A DNA stretch of 64,000 nt from contig JAGBUB010000030.1 in the NCBI GenBank assembly GCA_017631035.1, positions 19,377 through 83,376 of the forward strand, given 5' to 3'. Positions 49,485 through 58,837 of the stretch are shown piece after piece (within the stretch, counting starts at the first letter, position 1; every line of letters starts with the position of its first letter). A model generated the notes under the pieces. It saw only the letters and a list, made by a program, of their open reading frames with translations. It made no database searches and was not told where the DNA came from. The position numbers and the translations under genes are program-made. Source of the DNA: Alistipes sp. GTDB taxonomy: Bacteria > Bacteroidota > Bacteroidia > Bacteroidales > Rikenellaceae.

Positions 49485-50870
49485 ATGAGTTCGCAAGATT
49501 CCCCCCTTTCATTAGGTACCGACTCCATATCGAAGTTGTTGTTCCGCTACGCTCTGCCCGCCATCATTGCGCAGGTGGCAGCGTCGTTGTACAACATTGT
49601 CGATAGTATCTTCGTCGGACAGGGCGTGGGTCCGTTGGCTATCACAGGCTTGGCGCTGGCTATGCCTATGATGAACCTCTCGGCCGCCTTCGGTGCTATG
49701 GTGGGTGCAGGTTCGGCGGCTCTTACCTCAATCCGTCTGGGTCAGGGCAACAAGGCTGCGGCGGAGAATATCCTGGGCAATGTGGTGCTGCTCAATCTGG
49801 TGTTGGGCTTTATCATTATGCTCTTTGGTCTCTACTTCATCGACCCGCTGCTCTACTTCTTCGGTGCCAGCGAGCAGACCATCCCCTATGCGCGCGAGTA
49901 TATGCGCATTATCCTCTATGGTAACGTAATCACTCACCTCTTCCACGGACTCAACAATATGCTCCGTGTGGCAGGCTATCCCAATAAGGCTATGGTCATC
50001 ACGCTTGTGTCGGTGGCGCTCAATGCTGTGCTCGATGCAATCTTCATCCTCGGGCTTAAGTGGGGTATTGCAGGTTCGGCGTGGGCTACGGTGCTTTCGC
50101 AGGTCATTTCGCTTGTTCTGCTCTTCTCGCACTTTGCACGCAAGGATAGCTTCCTGCGCTTCCGTCGCGAAGGCTTCCGCTTCCATTGGGATTTGATCAA
50201 GGGAATTATCACCATCGGTATGGCGCCCTTTATGATTCAGTCGTGCGCCTGCATTGTGGTTATCATCGTTAATACTACGTTGCAGAGCTATGGCGGCGAC
50301 CTCTCGATTGGTGCCTATGGTATTGCCAACCGTGTAGCCTTCCTCTTTACTATGGTGGTGCTCGGCTTCACGCAGGGTATGCAGCCCATCGTGGGATATA
50401 ATTATGGAGCCCGCAAGTACGACCGTGCGCTGAAGAGTATGTGGATGACCGTCGGCTGGTCGATGCTCACCACTACGCTCGGCTTTGCTCTGTGCGAGCT
50501 GTTCCCCTATCAGGTTGTGGGTCTGTTCGTGAGCGAGGATGGCTCGGGCGACGCAACGGCTCTTATCGAGGCCTCGGCACGAGGCCTGCGTATCTTGGTT
50601 GCTATGCTCCCCATCGTGGGATTCAACATTGTGGCGGGTAACTTCTTCCAGCATATTGGTAAGCCCAAGCGTGCCATCCTGCTGTCGGTAGCACGTCAGA
50701 TGTTGTTCATCATTCCTCTGCTCTTCATCCTGCCTCCTATCTATGGTGTCGATGGCGTGTGGTACTCGATTCCTATTGCCGATTTCGTCTCTACGGCTTT
50801 GGCAGGTTTCTTACTCGCTGTGCAGATTCGTAAGCTGCGCCAGAACCCTTCATCTGAGATCAGCATCTAA
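49485..50870 (+). CDS. MATE family efflux transporter
   Basis: A 461-residue multidrug and toxin extrusion protein with about twelve membrane segments in two homologous halves. Typical phrases: LLFRYALPAIIAQVAASLYNIVDSIFVG near the start, GAMVGAGSAALTSIRLGQGNKAAAENILGN, YGNVITHLFHGLNNMLRVAGYPNKAM, and in the second half VLGFTQGMQPIVGYNYGARKYDRA. It exports drugs or metabolites in exchange for Na+ or H+. The substrate is unknown. The start is set at the ATG following the -7 box. Confidence 0.94.
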   Translation: MSSQDSPLSLGTDSISKLLFRYALPAIIAQVAASLYNIVDSIFVGQGVGPLAITGLALAMPMMNLSAAFGAMVGAGSAALTSIRLGQGNKAAAENILGNVVLLNLVLGFIIMLFGLYFIDPLLYFFGASEQTIPYAREYMRIILYGNVITHLFHGLNNMLRVAGYPNKAMVITLVSVALNAVLDAIFILGLKWGIAGSAWATVLSQVISLVLLFSHFARKDSFLRFRREGFRFHWDLIKGIITIGMAPFMIQSCACIVVIIVNTTLQSYGGDLSIGAYGIANRVAFLFTMVVLGFTQGMQPIVGYNYGARKYDRALKSMWMTVGWSMLTTTLGFALCELFPYQVVGLFVSEDGSGDATALIEASARGLRILVAMLPIVGFNIVAGNFFQHIGKPKRAILLSVARQMLFIIPLLFILPPIYGVDGVWYSIPIADFVSTALAGFLLAVQIRKLRQNPSSEISI

Positions 50871-50972
50871 AATTCAGGGATTCATAATCGATTTACTCGG
50901 GTGGTGTAGGCATAGGCCTATGTCACTCCGTATCTCTACATCTTTGTGCCTTCGGTCTTTCAATTATGCATT

Positions 50973-51000
50973 AAAAAAGGCCGCCCCACAGGAGCAGCCT
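50973..51000 (-). terminator. Terminator of topA
   Basis: Minus-strand stem AGGCTGCTCC/GGGGCGGCCT (two G-U pairs), loop TGT, followed by TTTTTT. The convergent MATE gene has no evident terminator of its own in this gap. Confidence 0.8.
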
Positions 51001-51035
51001 CTTGCCCCGAAGGGCTATCAACTTAATACTTAGTA

Positions 51036-53342
51036 CTACTTTTTCTTCTTGGGGGTAGAGACAACCTTCAGACACTCCTCGTAGGTCATATCGGCAGCCT
51101 TCTTACCTGCGGGCAGGCGGTAGTTCTTGCCCTTGTAGGCGATGTACTCGCCATAGCGACCATTCTTCAGAACCATATCCTTATCCTCGGCAAAGGTCTT
51201 CAGGGGTGTAGCCGTAGCCACAGCGGCAGCCTTCTGCTCGGTGATAAGCTCCACGGCACGCTCATATTGAATGGTGTAGGGGTCGTCGCTCTTTGCCAGC
51301 GAAGCGAACGAGTTGCCGTAGCGGACGTAGGGGCCAAACTTGCCGATACCTACCATCAGATCCTGACCCTCATACTTACCCAGGTTACGGGGTAGGGCGA
51401 AGAGCTCCAACGCCTCCTCGAGAGTGATTGACTCGATGAGCTGACCCTTCTTCAGCGACGCGAAGCGGTTTTTGCCACCGTCCGCAGCCTCAATCTCCAC
51501 CATAGGGCCGTAGCGACCGATACGTGCCTTTACCTTCTGGCCCGACTCGGGGTCGATGCCCAGCTCGCGAATCTGCGAGTTCTTGTCGGTCTGAGTCTCG
51601 ATGGCGCGGTCGACCATAGTGTGGAAGGGCGAGTAGAAACGCATAATCATCTCGTCCCACGTCATCTGGCCATTGGCAATGTTATCGAACTCCTTCTCCA
51701 CCGATGCAGTGAAGTTGTAGTCCATAATCTGAGCGAACTGAGTCTCAAGGTAGTCGTTCACCACCATACCGATGTCGGTAGGTGCCAAGCGGTTCTTCTC
51801 CTTGCCGAATGACTCGGTGTGTGTCTTCTCGCTTATCTTGCCAGCGGGGGTGTGAGTGAGGGCAATGTAAGAGCGCTTCTGGCTCTCCTTGTTCTGCTTA
51901 ACCACGTAGCCACGGTTGATGATAGTGGTGATGGTGGGAGCGTAGGTCGAAGGACGACCGATGCCCAACTCCTCAAGACGCTTTACGAGCGATGCCTCGT
52001 TGTAGCGCGACGGCGCAACGGTGAAACGCTCAGTAGCCACAATCTGTCCCGCCTCTACCTTGTCGCCAATCTGCATCTTGGGCAGGATAGCCTCGCTCTG
52101 CTCCGAAGTTGCATCCTCGTCGGTTGACTCAGAGTACAGGCGCAGGAATCCGTCGAAACGAACAACCTCACCCGTAGCGGCAAACTGCCAAGAGGTGCCG
52201 TCCATATCGATGGCTACGCTTGTGCGGTCCATCTCGGCGGCTACCATCTGCGATGCAACGGTACGCTTCCAGATAAGGTCGTAAAGACGCTTCTCGGCTG
52301 TGGTACCCTCAATCTGCTGACGGTCTATGTATGAAGGGCGGATAGCCTCGTGAGCCTCCTGTGCGCCCTTGGTCTTTGTCTTGTAGTTGTGTGCGGCTGA
52401 GTACTTCTCGCCAAAGAGCTTCTCGATCTCGGCCTTGCACTGACCTATAGCCTGTGCCGACAGGTTAACCGAGTCGGTACGCATATAGGTGATAAGTCCC
52501 TGCTCGTAGAGGTGCTGCGCAACCGACATAGTCTGCGCAACCGACATACCCAGCTTTCGACCAGCCTCCTGCTGCAGTGTCGATGTGGTGAAGGGTGCTG
52601 CAGGGTAACGCTTGGTGGGCTTCTCCTCGGCCTTCGATACGGTGAACGAAGCGTTGGTACAGCTTGCAAGGAATGCCTCGGCCTCGGCCTTGGTCTCGAA
52701 GCGCTGTGTGAGTTCAGCCTTGAAGAGAGTGTGGTTGTCGTCGGTGGTGTAGAACTGCGCCACTACACGGAAGTAGGGCGTAGAGTTAAAGGCGATAATC
52801 TCGCGCTCGCGCTCAACGATAAGGCGCACGGCAACACTCTGCACACGGCCAGCCGAGAGCGACGGCTTAATCTTCTTCCACAACACGGGCGAAAGCTCGA
52901 AACCTACGATACGATCCAACACACGGCGAGCCTGCTGTGCGTTTACCAGGTTCATATCGATGGTGCGGGGATTCTCTATAGCGTTAAGGATTGCATTCTT
53001 GGTAATCTCGTGGAATACAATGCGCTTGGTCTTATCGATAGGCAGGTCCAACACCTCGGCCAAGTGCCAAGCAATAGCCTCTCCCTCGCGGTCCTCATCG
53101 GATGCCAGCCATACGGTTGAAACCTTCTGTGCGAGTCGTGACAACTCATCCACCACCTTGCGCTTGTCGGGCAACACCTCGTAGTCGGGGCTGAAGCCCT
53201 CGTCAATCTTTACTCCTAAGCCTTTCTTTGCCAGATCGCGAATGTGACCGAAACTCGACTTAACCACATAATCCTTACCCAGGAATTTCTCGATGGTTTT
53301 TGCCTTTGCCGGTGACTCGACGATAACTAAATTCTCTTGCAT
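51036..53342 (-). CDS. topA: DNA topoisomerase I (type IA)
   Basis: A 768-residue topoisomerase that relaxes negative supercoils. The TOPRIM domain begins at once (NLVIVESPAKAKTIEKFLG) and includes VWLASDEDREGEAIAWHL. The catalytic Tyr is in GLITYMRTDSVNLS (about residue 284). The gate domains follow to about 560. The C-terminus has topoisomerase C-terminal repeats (GRYGPMVEIE, GKFGPYVRYGNSFASL, GRYGEYIAYKGKNYRLPAG) in place of Cys-rich zinc ribbons, and a Lys-rich end (TPKKKK). No clear promoter lies just upstream; it may be transcribed with the DUF4270 gene. Confidence 0.97.
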   Translation of the reverse strand: MQENLVIVESPAKAKTIEKFLGKDYVVKSSFGHIRDLAKKGLGVKIDEGFSPDYEVLPDKRKVVDELSRLAQKVSTVWLASDEDREGEAIAWHLAEVLDLPIDKTKRIVFHEITKNAILNAIENPRTIDMNLVNAQQARRVLDRIVGFELSPVLWKKIKPSLSAGRVQSVAVRLIVEREREIIAFNSTPYFRVVAQFYTTDDNHTLFKAELTQRFETKAEAEAFLASCTNASFTVSKAEEKPTKRYPAAPFTTSTLQQEAGRKLGMSVAQTMSVAQHLYEQGLITYMRTDSVNLSAQAIGQCKAEIEKLFGEKYSAAHNYKTKTKGAQEAHEAIRPSYIDRQQIEGTTAEKRLYDLIWKRTVASQMVAAEMDRTSVAIDMDGTSWQFAATGEVVRFDGFLRLYSESTDEDATSEQSEAILPKMQIGDKVEAGQIVATERFTVAPSRYNEASLVKRLEELGIGRPSTYAPTITTIINRGYVVKQNKESQKRSYIALTHTPAGKISEKTHTESFGKEKNRLAPTDIGMVVNDYLETQFAQIMDYNFTASVEKEFDNIANGQMTWDEMIMRFYSPFHTMVDRAIETQTDKNSQIRELGIDPESGQKVKARIGRYGPMVEIEAADGGKNRFASLKKGQLIESITLEEALELFALPRNLGKYEGQDLMVGIGKFGPYVRYGNSFASLAKSDDPYTIQYERAVELITEQKAAAVATATPLKTFAEDKDMVLKNGRYGEYIAYKGKNYRLPAGKKAADMTYEECLKVVSTPKKKK

Positions 53343-53360
53343 TTACACTTTATTCTTAAT

Positions 53361-53397
53361 ACGACAAAAACCTATGAGCGAGCCATAGGTTTGTCGG
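53361..53397 (-). terminator. Hairpin between DUF4270 gene and topA
   Basis: Inverted repeat CGACAAA(AA)CCTATG/CATAGGTTTGTCG, 13 pairs with a two-base bulge. On the minus strand the second arm is interrupted by TTTTT rather than followed by a T-run, so it could be a leaky terminator or a processing site within the transcript. Confidence 0.45.
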
Positions 53398-53414
53398 TGG
53401 TAATATATCTTGTT

Positions 53415-55022
53415 CTATTTCACCAATGTATAGGTGAGTTCCAATTCTACACTTGCGCGGTTGAGTGTGTGGTCGCTACCCTGCAGTATCGAACGCGAGA
53501 GCGTGAACTGATCGCTGGCATCGGGTGCGATGTACATCGTGCGCGGAGCCTCCAACTTCGAGAGATCTACGTTGCCGTTGGCATCCTCCTCAAGGGCAAG
53601 CAACGCGTTTATAATCTCCTGAATGAATGCCGAGATATTCATCTCATACAATGCACGGCTTCGATTCAGGTAGCCGTTGTAGGCGAGAACGTATGTATCC
53701 TCCTGGTCGTACATATAGTCCAACACGGGAGTCAGTGACTTGTAGTTGGTGTAGAGTCCCAGACGCGGAATAGCGCTGTTCATTGCATCGGCCAGTGCAA
53801 GCGGGTCGAGGTTTGCGTAGTCGTAGTCCGACTCCTCGAGGTAGAAGCGTAGCATAGCCTGATTGATGGCAGCCGAAACATAGTCATCGTCGTCGCTGTT
53901 GATATTGCGCAACGAGAGTAACAACTCGTCGGTAAAGTAGAGCTCTGTCACTACGCCACCGCAGCCATCCACATAGGCAATCTGCACCTCGGCACGCTCC
54001 TCCAATGACTCATCCATAGGAAGTTCGGCAAGGTCAGAGTTCGAGTAGTCGTGCTTCACGCTCTGTGCCCACACGTTACCCCAGTCGCCCGAGTATTTGT
54101 TGTAGAACACATACGAGATGTCGAGTGTATCGGCAATGATGTCGGCATCGGGACCTGTGTTACGCACACGGCCGTAGAGCTCGAGGCTGGTGTCGGTGAT
54201 ATCCAACGAGTAGATAGCGCCCTCGCCATCGGGAGTATCCTCGGCGGGTTCGAACCACAAACCCTTGAAGGTCTCAAGGAAGAGCGAGTCCGACTTATAT
54301 GCTTCTACGTTGTTGTTTGCCAAGCCATTTTCGTCGAGCTTGTCCATACAAAGCAGACGGTCGATAAAGCTCTTGGTCTGGGGAGTCTCCTTAAGACGAA
54401 GCTTGATATCGTTGGTATAGATGCCATTCTCCTGGTCGGGGAAGGTGAAGGTGAAGATGGGCTGTGCATCGGCCTTCAGGTGACCTGCCTTGCGGGGGTC
54501 GTATGACGAGTAAATCAAAGTGTCGGTAGCATCGGCCTCAACCAAAGCCTCGTCCAACCAATATACGTTGAACTTGATAGGCTTGGTGGTGTCGCCTGCG
54601 AAGGTGTCCACACGGAAGAGGAACATCATCGAGTCGTAGATGGGGCGATAGCCAAAACCGATTGAGTCATCGGGCAATACCATATGCGTAAACTGGCTCA
54701 CGAAGCCCATCTTACGCACGCCAAAACGCTCGTTGTGCTGCAAACCGATGTTGAAGTGTGTGACGTCGGTCGATTTCACCGAGTCGGTCTTGAAAAGACG
54801 TGTCTCGAAGATACGACACGGAGTCTCCTCCATCGAGGCCTCGCGGACCATACCGCCCTTATAGGAGCGGGTACGCATAATCATCTGCTGGTTTGAGGGT
54901 GCATACTCATCGCCGAGCGTATAGTCGGCCGTAGTAGTACAACCCGTAAAAGTCATCAGCATAACGATGACAATGGCTGCCACCGAGGCAAGCAGGCTAT
55001 TGAGTTTATTGTAGCTCTTCAT
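53415..55022 (-). CDS. DUF4270 domain lipoprotein
   Basis: A 535-residue lipoprotein: signal ending FTGC, lipidated Cys at residue 28. The mature part matches DUF4270 of Bacteroidetes, a surface protein of unknown function: TLGDEYAPSNQQMIMRTRSYK near the start, MGFVSQFTHMVLPDDSIGFGYRPIYDSMMFLF, and LNRSRALYEMNISAFIQEIINALL near the end. The open frame extends 35 codons upstream, but the signal peptide fixes the start at 55022, overlapping the GT5 fragment stop by 17 bases. The pair GT5 fragment-DUF4270 is common in the phylum. Confidence 0.85.
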   Translation of the reverse strand: MKSYNKLNSLLASVAAIVIVMLMTFTGCTTTADYTLGDEYAPSNQQMIMRTRSYKGGMVREASMEETPCRIFETRLFKTDSVKSTDVTHFNIGLQHNERFGVRKMGFVSQFTHMVLPDDSIGFGYRPIYDSMMFLFRVDTFAGDTTKPIKFNVYWLDEALVEADATDTLIYSSYDPRKAGHLKADAQPIFTFTFPDQENGIYTNDIKLRLKETPQTKSFIDRLLCMDKLDENGLANNNVEAYKSDSLFLETFKGLWFEPAEDTPDGEGAIYSLDITDTSLELYGRVRNTGPDADIIADTLDISYVFYNKYSGDWGNVWAQSVKHDYSNSDLAELPMDESLEERAEVQIAYVDGCGGVVTELYFTDELLLSLRNINSDDDDYVSAAINQAMLRFYLEESDYDYANLDPLALADAMNSAIPRLGLYTNYKSLTPVLDYMYDQEDTYVLAYNGYLNRSRALYEMNISAFIQEIINALLALEEDANGNVDLSKLEAPRTMYIAPDASDQFTLSRSILQGSDHTLNRASVELELTYTLVK

Positions 55023-55815
55023 AGAAACGGTTATAATTATCGAACATCTCGGCCTCATCGCACTCCTTGTACTCGAGCATAGGCTTGCCACTCTGGCGTG
55101 CATACTCAACAAGTGAAGAATCGGCATCTGCCGAGGCTACAACAACAGCATCGGCATAATCAATAACGAAACGATAGAGGTTTTCGTATGAGGGGGTTGA
55201 TAATTCCTTGAGTTTTTCATCTTTTACACCCTCGTTGGCCACCTTATTGGCAAAAGCCGAGTCGAAGGGCTTCTCAAAACGGTCGTTGCAGAGTGATACT
55301 ACAACCTTCACATCGCGGAACAAGGGGTCGTCGTTGAATACCTGCTTGAGGTAGATAGGCGTAATGGCCGACATCCAACCCATACAGTGTACAATCGAAG
55401 GCGACCAGTTGAGTTTCTTAACGGTCTCCAACACGCCGCGAGCGAAGAAGATAGCACGCTCGTCGTTATCCTCGAACTCGTTGCCCTCGCCATCGGTCAA
55501 TACAGCCTTGCGAGAGAAGAAGTCATCGTTGTCGATAAAGTAGATCTGAATACGGGCCGACGGAATCGAAGCCACCTTGATGATGAGCTGGTGGTCGTTG
55601 TCGTCGATGATGAGGTTCATACCCGAGAGGCGGATCACTTCGTGCAATTGGTTACGTCGCTCGTTGATACATCCGTAGCGGGGCATAAACGTGCGAATCT
55701 CGTTGCCACGCTCCTGCATTGCCTGCACCAGACGACGGCTCAAAGTAGCGAGCTCGGTCTCGGGCAGGTAAGGCATTATCTCCTGACAAACGTATAGTAT
55801 TTTGCGTGATGCCAT
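55006..55815 (-). CDS. Glycogen/starch synthase N-terminal domain protein (GT5)
   Basis: A 269-residue protein equivalent to the N-terminal half of GT5 glycogen synthases. The start KILYVCQEIMPYLPETELATL resembles the family's ADP-glucose-binding start, although the Lys-x-Gly-Gly motif is changed to PETELATL, and NWSPSIVHCMGWMSAITPIYLK matches the conserved DWQTxLVP region in weakened form. The C-terminal catalytic half is missing altogether. Short forms like this are a known Bacteroidetes family, so this is not a truncation. With the catalytic loop altered, it may not be an active synthase. Confidence 0.82.
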   Translation of the reverse strand: MASRKILYVCQEIMPYLPETELATLSRRLVQAMQERGNEIRTFMPRYGCINERRNQLHEVIRLSGMNLIIDDNDHQLIIKVASIPSARIQIYFIDNDDFFSRKAVLTDGEGNEFEDNDERAIFFARGVLETVKKLNWSPSIVHCMGWMSAITPIYLKQVFNDDPLFRDVKVVVSLCNDRFEKPFDSAFANKVANEGVKDEKLKELSTPSYENLYRFVIDYADAVVVASADADSSLVEYARQSGKPMLEYKECDEAEMFDNYNRFYEELQ

Positions 55816-55837
55816 TTTATTTCTAATTTACAATATG

Positions 55838-55845
55838 CAAAGATA
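55838..55845 (-). promoter_or_regulatory. -7 box of the GT5/DUF4270 operon
   Basis: Minus-strand TATCTTTG, 22 bases before the ATG at 55815. The -33 element is unclear in an AT-rich stretch. Confidence 0.55.
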
Positions 55846-55880
55846 ATAAAAATTTTTCAATAATGCGGTGCTTACTTATA

Positions 55881-56930
55881 TTATAAGATAAGCATTGCAT
55901 CACCATAGGTGCCAAAGCGGTAACCCTCCTGCTTGGCAACCTCGTATGCCTTCATCACACGCTCGTAGCCACCGAACGCCGCCACCATCATCAGCTGTGT
56001 TGAGCCCGGCAGGTGGAAGTTCGACACCATAGCGTTGGCTACAGTAAAGTCGTAGGGGCTGAAGATGAACTTGTTGGTCCAACCCTCCTGTGCCTTAATC
56101 ATACCGCCTGTCGAAACCACAGTCTCGATGGTACGCATTACGGTTGTGCCGATAGCCACAATCTTGCGGCCCTCGCGCTTGGTCTGGTTAACCTTCTCGG
56201 CAGCAGCCTCGGTCACTACAAACTGCTCAGAGTCCATCTTGTGCTTCGACAGATCCTCAACATCAACGGTGCGGAAGTTACCCAAGCCAGCGTGCAGGGT
56301 GATAAATGCCGACTCGATGCCCTTAATCTCCATACGCTTCAGGAGGTGCTTCGAGAAGTGCATACCTGCCGTGGGCGCAGCCACAGCACCCTCGTGCTGT
56401 GCGAAGATGGTCTGATAGCGCTCGGCATCCTCCTCCTCGACCTTCTCGCGTACCCAGCGGGGTAGCGGAGTCTCACCCAAACGGTAGAGAGCCTCCTTGA
56501 ATTCCTCGTACGAACCATCGAAGAGGAAACGCAGTGTACGACCGCGTGAGGTGGTGTTGTCGATTACCTCGGCACCCATCATCTCGTCGGCACCGAAGTA
56601 GAGTTTGTTACCAATACGAATCTTACGCGCGGGATCAACCAACACATCCCACAGACGAAGCTCGCTGTTGAGCTCACGCAGCAGGAAGATTTCAATCTCG
56701 GCATTGGTCTTCTCCTTGTTGCCGTAGAGGCGTGCGGGGAACACCTTGGTGTCGTTGAAAAGGAAGAGGTCCTTTTCGTCGAAATACTCGATAATATCCT
56801 TGAAGATGCGATGCTCAATCTCACCCGTAGCACGGTTAAGCACCAAAAGACGCGATTCGTCACGATTCTCGGCGGGGTATTTAGCCAGCATATCGACCGA
56901 GAAATCGTATCCGTATTGAGATAACTTCAT
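55881..56930 (-). CDS. queA: tRNA preQ1(34) S-adenosylmethionine ribosyltransferase-isomerase
   Basis: A 349-residue enzyme that adds the epoxycyclopentane part of queuosine to tRNA, using the ribosyl group of SAM. Family phrases: [31 protein letters not shown] at the start, [50 protein letters not shown] and [17 protein letters not shown]. The frame extends 13 codons upstream, but the ATG at 56930 gives the standard start. It is the last gene of the six-gene operon beginning at yfhO. Confidence 0.97.
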   Translation of the reverse strand: MKLSQYGYDFSVDMLAKYPAENRDESRLLVLNRATGEIEHRIFKDIIEYFDEKDLFLFNDTKVFPARLYGNKEKTNAEIEIFLLRELNSELRLWDVLVDPARKIRIGNKLYFGADEMMGAEVIDNTTSRGRTLRFLFDGSYEEFKEALYRLGETPLPRWVREKVEEEDAERYQTIFAQHEGAVAAPTAGMHFSKHLLKRMEIKGIESAFITLHAGLGNFRTVDVEDLSKHKMDSEQFVVTEAAAEKVNQTKREGRKIVAIGTTVMRTIETVVSTGGMIKAQEGWTNKFIFSPYDFTVANAMVSNFHLPGSTQLMMVAAFGGYERVMKAYEVAKQEGYRFGTYGDAMLIL

Positions 56931-56996
56931 AACTTTTTCAACCTTAAGGTTTAACGGTGAAAGACACAAATATCAATAAGTAATACGAAATTTTTT

Positions 56997-57716
56997 CTAT
57001 TTTGTTTCACACTCAATCAATTTTTCCATAAAATTTTCCAGTTTCCAGCCATTTTCCACTGTGAAACCGCCACTGCGAGTGCGTCTTAGCCCTGTGAGGT
57101 GGGCTCCGCTATCGAGCGCGAGGCCTATCTCGTGAGCCAGCGAACGGATGTATGTACCCTTGCTGCAACGCACGCGGATGGTGAGATGGGGCATCTCGAG
57201 TGAGAGAATCTCTATCTCGTAAATGTTGATGAGTGCTTTTTTCAGCTCCACCTCCTCGCCTGCGCGGGCAAACTCGTAGGCGCGTACTCCCTCGACCTTC
57301 TTGGCCGAATAGATAGGGGGTGCTTGCAGACGCTCGCCCGTAAGCTCGCCGAGCGCCTTCTCGATCATCTCGCGGGTGATATGGTCGGTGGGGTAGTATT
57401 TATCGATGGGGTGCTCAAGGTCGTAGCTCGGAGTTGTTGCGCCCAGCTCGATGTTGGCGATATACTCCTTCTCCTCGGCCTGCAGGTCGTTGACCATCTT
57501 TGTGGCCTTGCCTATGCAGACAATCAGCACTCCCGTAGCCAGCGGGTCGAGTGTGCCGGCGTGGCCAATCTTTATCTTCTTGTAGCCCAAGCGGTGCTGC
57601 AGGGCATACTTTATCTTGCGTACCACATCGGTCGAGGTCCACTCCAGTGGCTTGTCGATGATGGCGATGTAGCCCTCCTTGAAGTCCACATCGCGAAGTG
57701 AAAGGTTTTCGTTCAT
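56997..57716 (-). CDS. truB: tRNA pseudouridine(55) synthase
   Basis: A 239-residue enzyme that isomerises U55 in the T arm of tRNAs. The catalytic Asp57 is in GHAGTLDPLATGVLIV; other TruB marks are IIDKPLEWTSTDVVRKIK, QAPPIYSAKKVEGVRAYEFAR and VRCSKGTYIRSLAHEIG. The C-terminal PUA domain of some TruB proteins is absent, in line with the length. It starts just 1 base from the uppP stop, so the two are translated from one message. Confidence 0.97.
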   Translation of the reverse strand: MNENLSLRDVDFKEGYIAIIDKPLEWTSTDVVRKIKYALQHRLGYKKIKIGHAGTLDPLATGVLIVCIGKATKMVNDLQAEEKEYIANIELGATTPSYDLEHPIDKYYPTDHITREMIEKALGELTGERLQAPPIYSAKKVEGVRAYEFARAGEEVELKKALINIYEIEILSLEMPHLTIRVRCSKGTYIRSLAHEIGLALDSGAHLTGLRRTRSGGFTVENGWKLENFMEKLIECETK

Positions 57717-57717
57717 T

Positions 57718-58512
57718 CTATATGAAATAACTTACGATAGAAACCACACCTGCCACTGCACAATAGAGTGCAAACCAGATGAGTTTGCCGCGCTTAACGA
57801 TGCCAATCATAAACTTGCAGGCCAGGCATCCCACCACAAAGGCTGCGATGAAGCCTGCCAGCATAGGCACTAAGCCGATTGATGCAAATACCACCTCGCC
57901 CTTTACGATGTTGAGCAGCATCTCGCCCAGAATAGGTGCCAGCACCATCAGGAACGAGAACTGCGCCATCGACTCCTTCTTGTTGCCGAGCAGCAGACCC
58001 GTAGCGATGGTTGAGCCCGAGCGTGAGAGGCCGGGCATAGCGGCAATGGCCTGTGCCAGGCCGATAATGAAGGCGTCGCGATATGATATCTGCTCCTTCT
58101 CTCGCGGGTGAGCATAGTATGCAAAGGCGAGCAGGGTGGCTGTCAGCAGCAGCATAGCACCTACGATGGTGAGTATGTAGGGTGAATTGAGCATTGCATC
58201 GAGGTAATCCTTCAGTGCGAAGCCCACGATGCCGATGGGAATCATCGAGAGCAGAATCTTAAGCACATAGGCCTGCTCCTGGTTGAAGTGGCGAGAGAAG
58301 ACGCCCACCACGAGGCGTTTGATTTCGGGCCAGAGTATGACTATTGTGCTGAGCACGGTTGCTGCGTGCAACGTGGTGTCGAAGGCGAGATTTTCCTCAA
58401 TCTCCACGCCCAACAGAGCCTTGGCAATCTGCAGGTGGCCGCTGCTCGATACGGGCAGAAACTCGGTCAGACCCTGCACGGCGCCAAGTATGATTGATTC
58501 TATTACGGTCAT
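57718..58512 (-). CDS. uppP: Undecaprenyl-diphosphate phosphatase
   Basis: A 264-residue membrane enzyme (BacA family) that recycles the lipid carrier of peptidoglycan and other glycans. The active-site segments are [21 protein letters not shown] (about 10-30) and [26 protein letters not shown] (about 150-175), with the conserved Glu, Ser and Arg present. About seven to eight membrane segments. It supports lipid II cycling alongside murG and the polyprenyl synthase in this window. Confidence 0.96.
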   Translation of the reverse strand: MTVIESIILGAVQGLTEFLPVSSSGHLQIAKALLGVEIEENLAFDTTLHAATVLSTIVILWPEIKRLVVGVFSRHFNQEQAYVLKILLSMIPIGIVGFALKDYLDAMLNSPYILTIVGAMLLLTATLLAFAYYAHPREKEQISYRDAFIIGLAQAIAAMPGLSRSGSTIATGLLLGNKKESMAQFSFLMVLAPILGEMLLNIVKGEVVFASIGLVPMLAGFIAAFVVGCLACKFMIGIVKRGKLIWFALYCAVAGVVSIVSYFI

Positions 58513-58564
58513 CTATTGTCTACTACGTTTTGTTGAGAGTTTGGCCACGATGTGTGGCTTAGAA

Positions 58565-58837
58565 CTAAAACTTCTTTAGCAGTGCGTAAATCTCGAAGGC
58601 AAAACCACCCACGATGAGGATGGGTGCGAGCGTAATGCGACGCCACGAGAACATATCGTAGTTAAACACCTCGGGGTTGTCGCTACCGCCGCCGGCCATC
58701 AGCACCATACCGAGGATGATGACCACCAGGCCTGCGATGATGAGTATGTAGTTGCGCACGGTCAGAGGCATCTGCTCGTCGTTCTTATCGGTTGCGGCAT
58801 TGAAGCGTGCACGCATCTTGTCGAGTAACTGTTTCAT
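58565..58837 (-). CDS. DUF3098 small membrane protein
   Basis: A 90-residue protein with two membrane segments (ILIIAGLVVIILGMVLMAGGG, about 30-50, and RITLAPILIVGGFAFEIYALL, about 67-87). SDNPEVFNYDMFSWRRITLAP between them is the hallmark of DUF3098, found in Bacteroidetes between ftsX and uppP, as here. Its start overlaps the ftsX stop. Function is unknown; an accessory role to FtsX or UppP is only inferred from position. Confidence 0.9.
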   Translation of the reverse strand: MKQLLDKMRARFNAATDKNDEQMPLTVRNYILIIAGLVVIILGMVLMAGGGSDNPEVFNYDMFSWRRITLAPILIVGGFAFEIYALLKKF

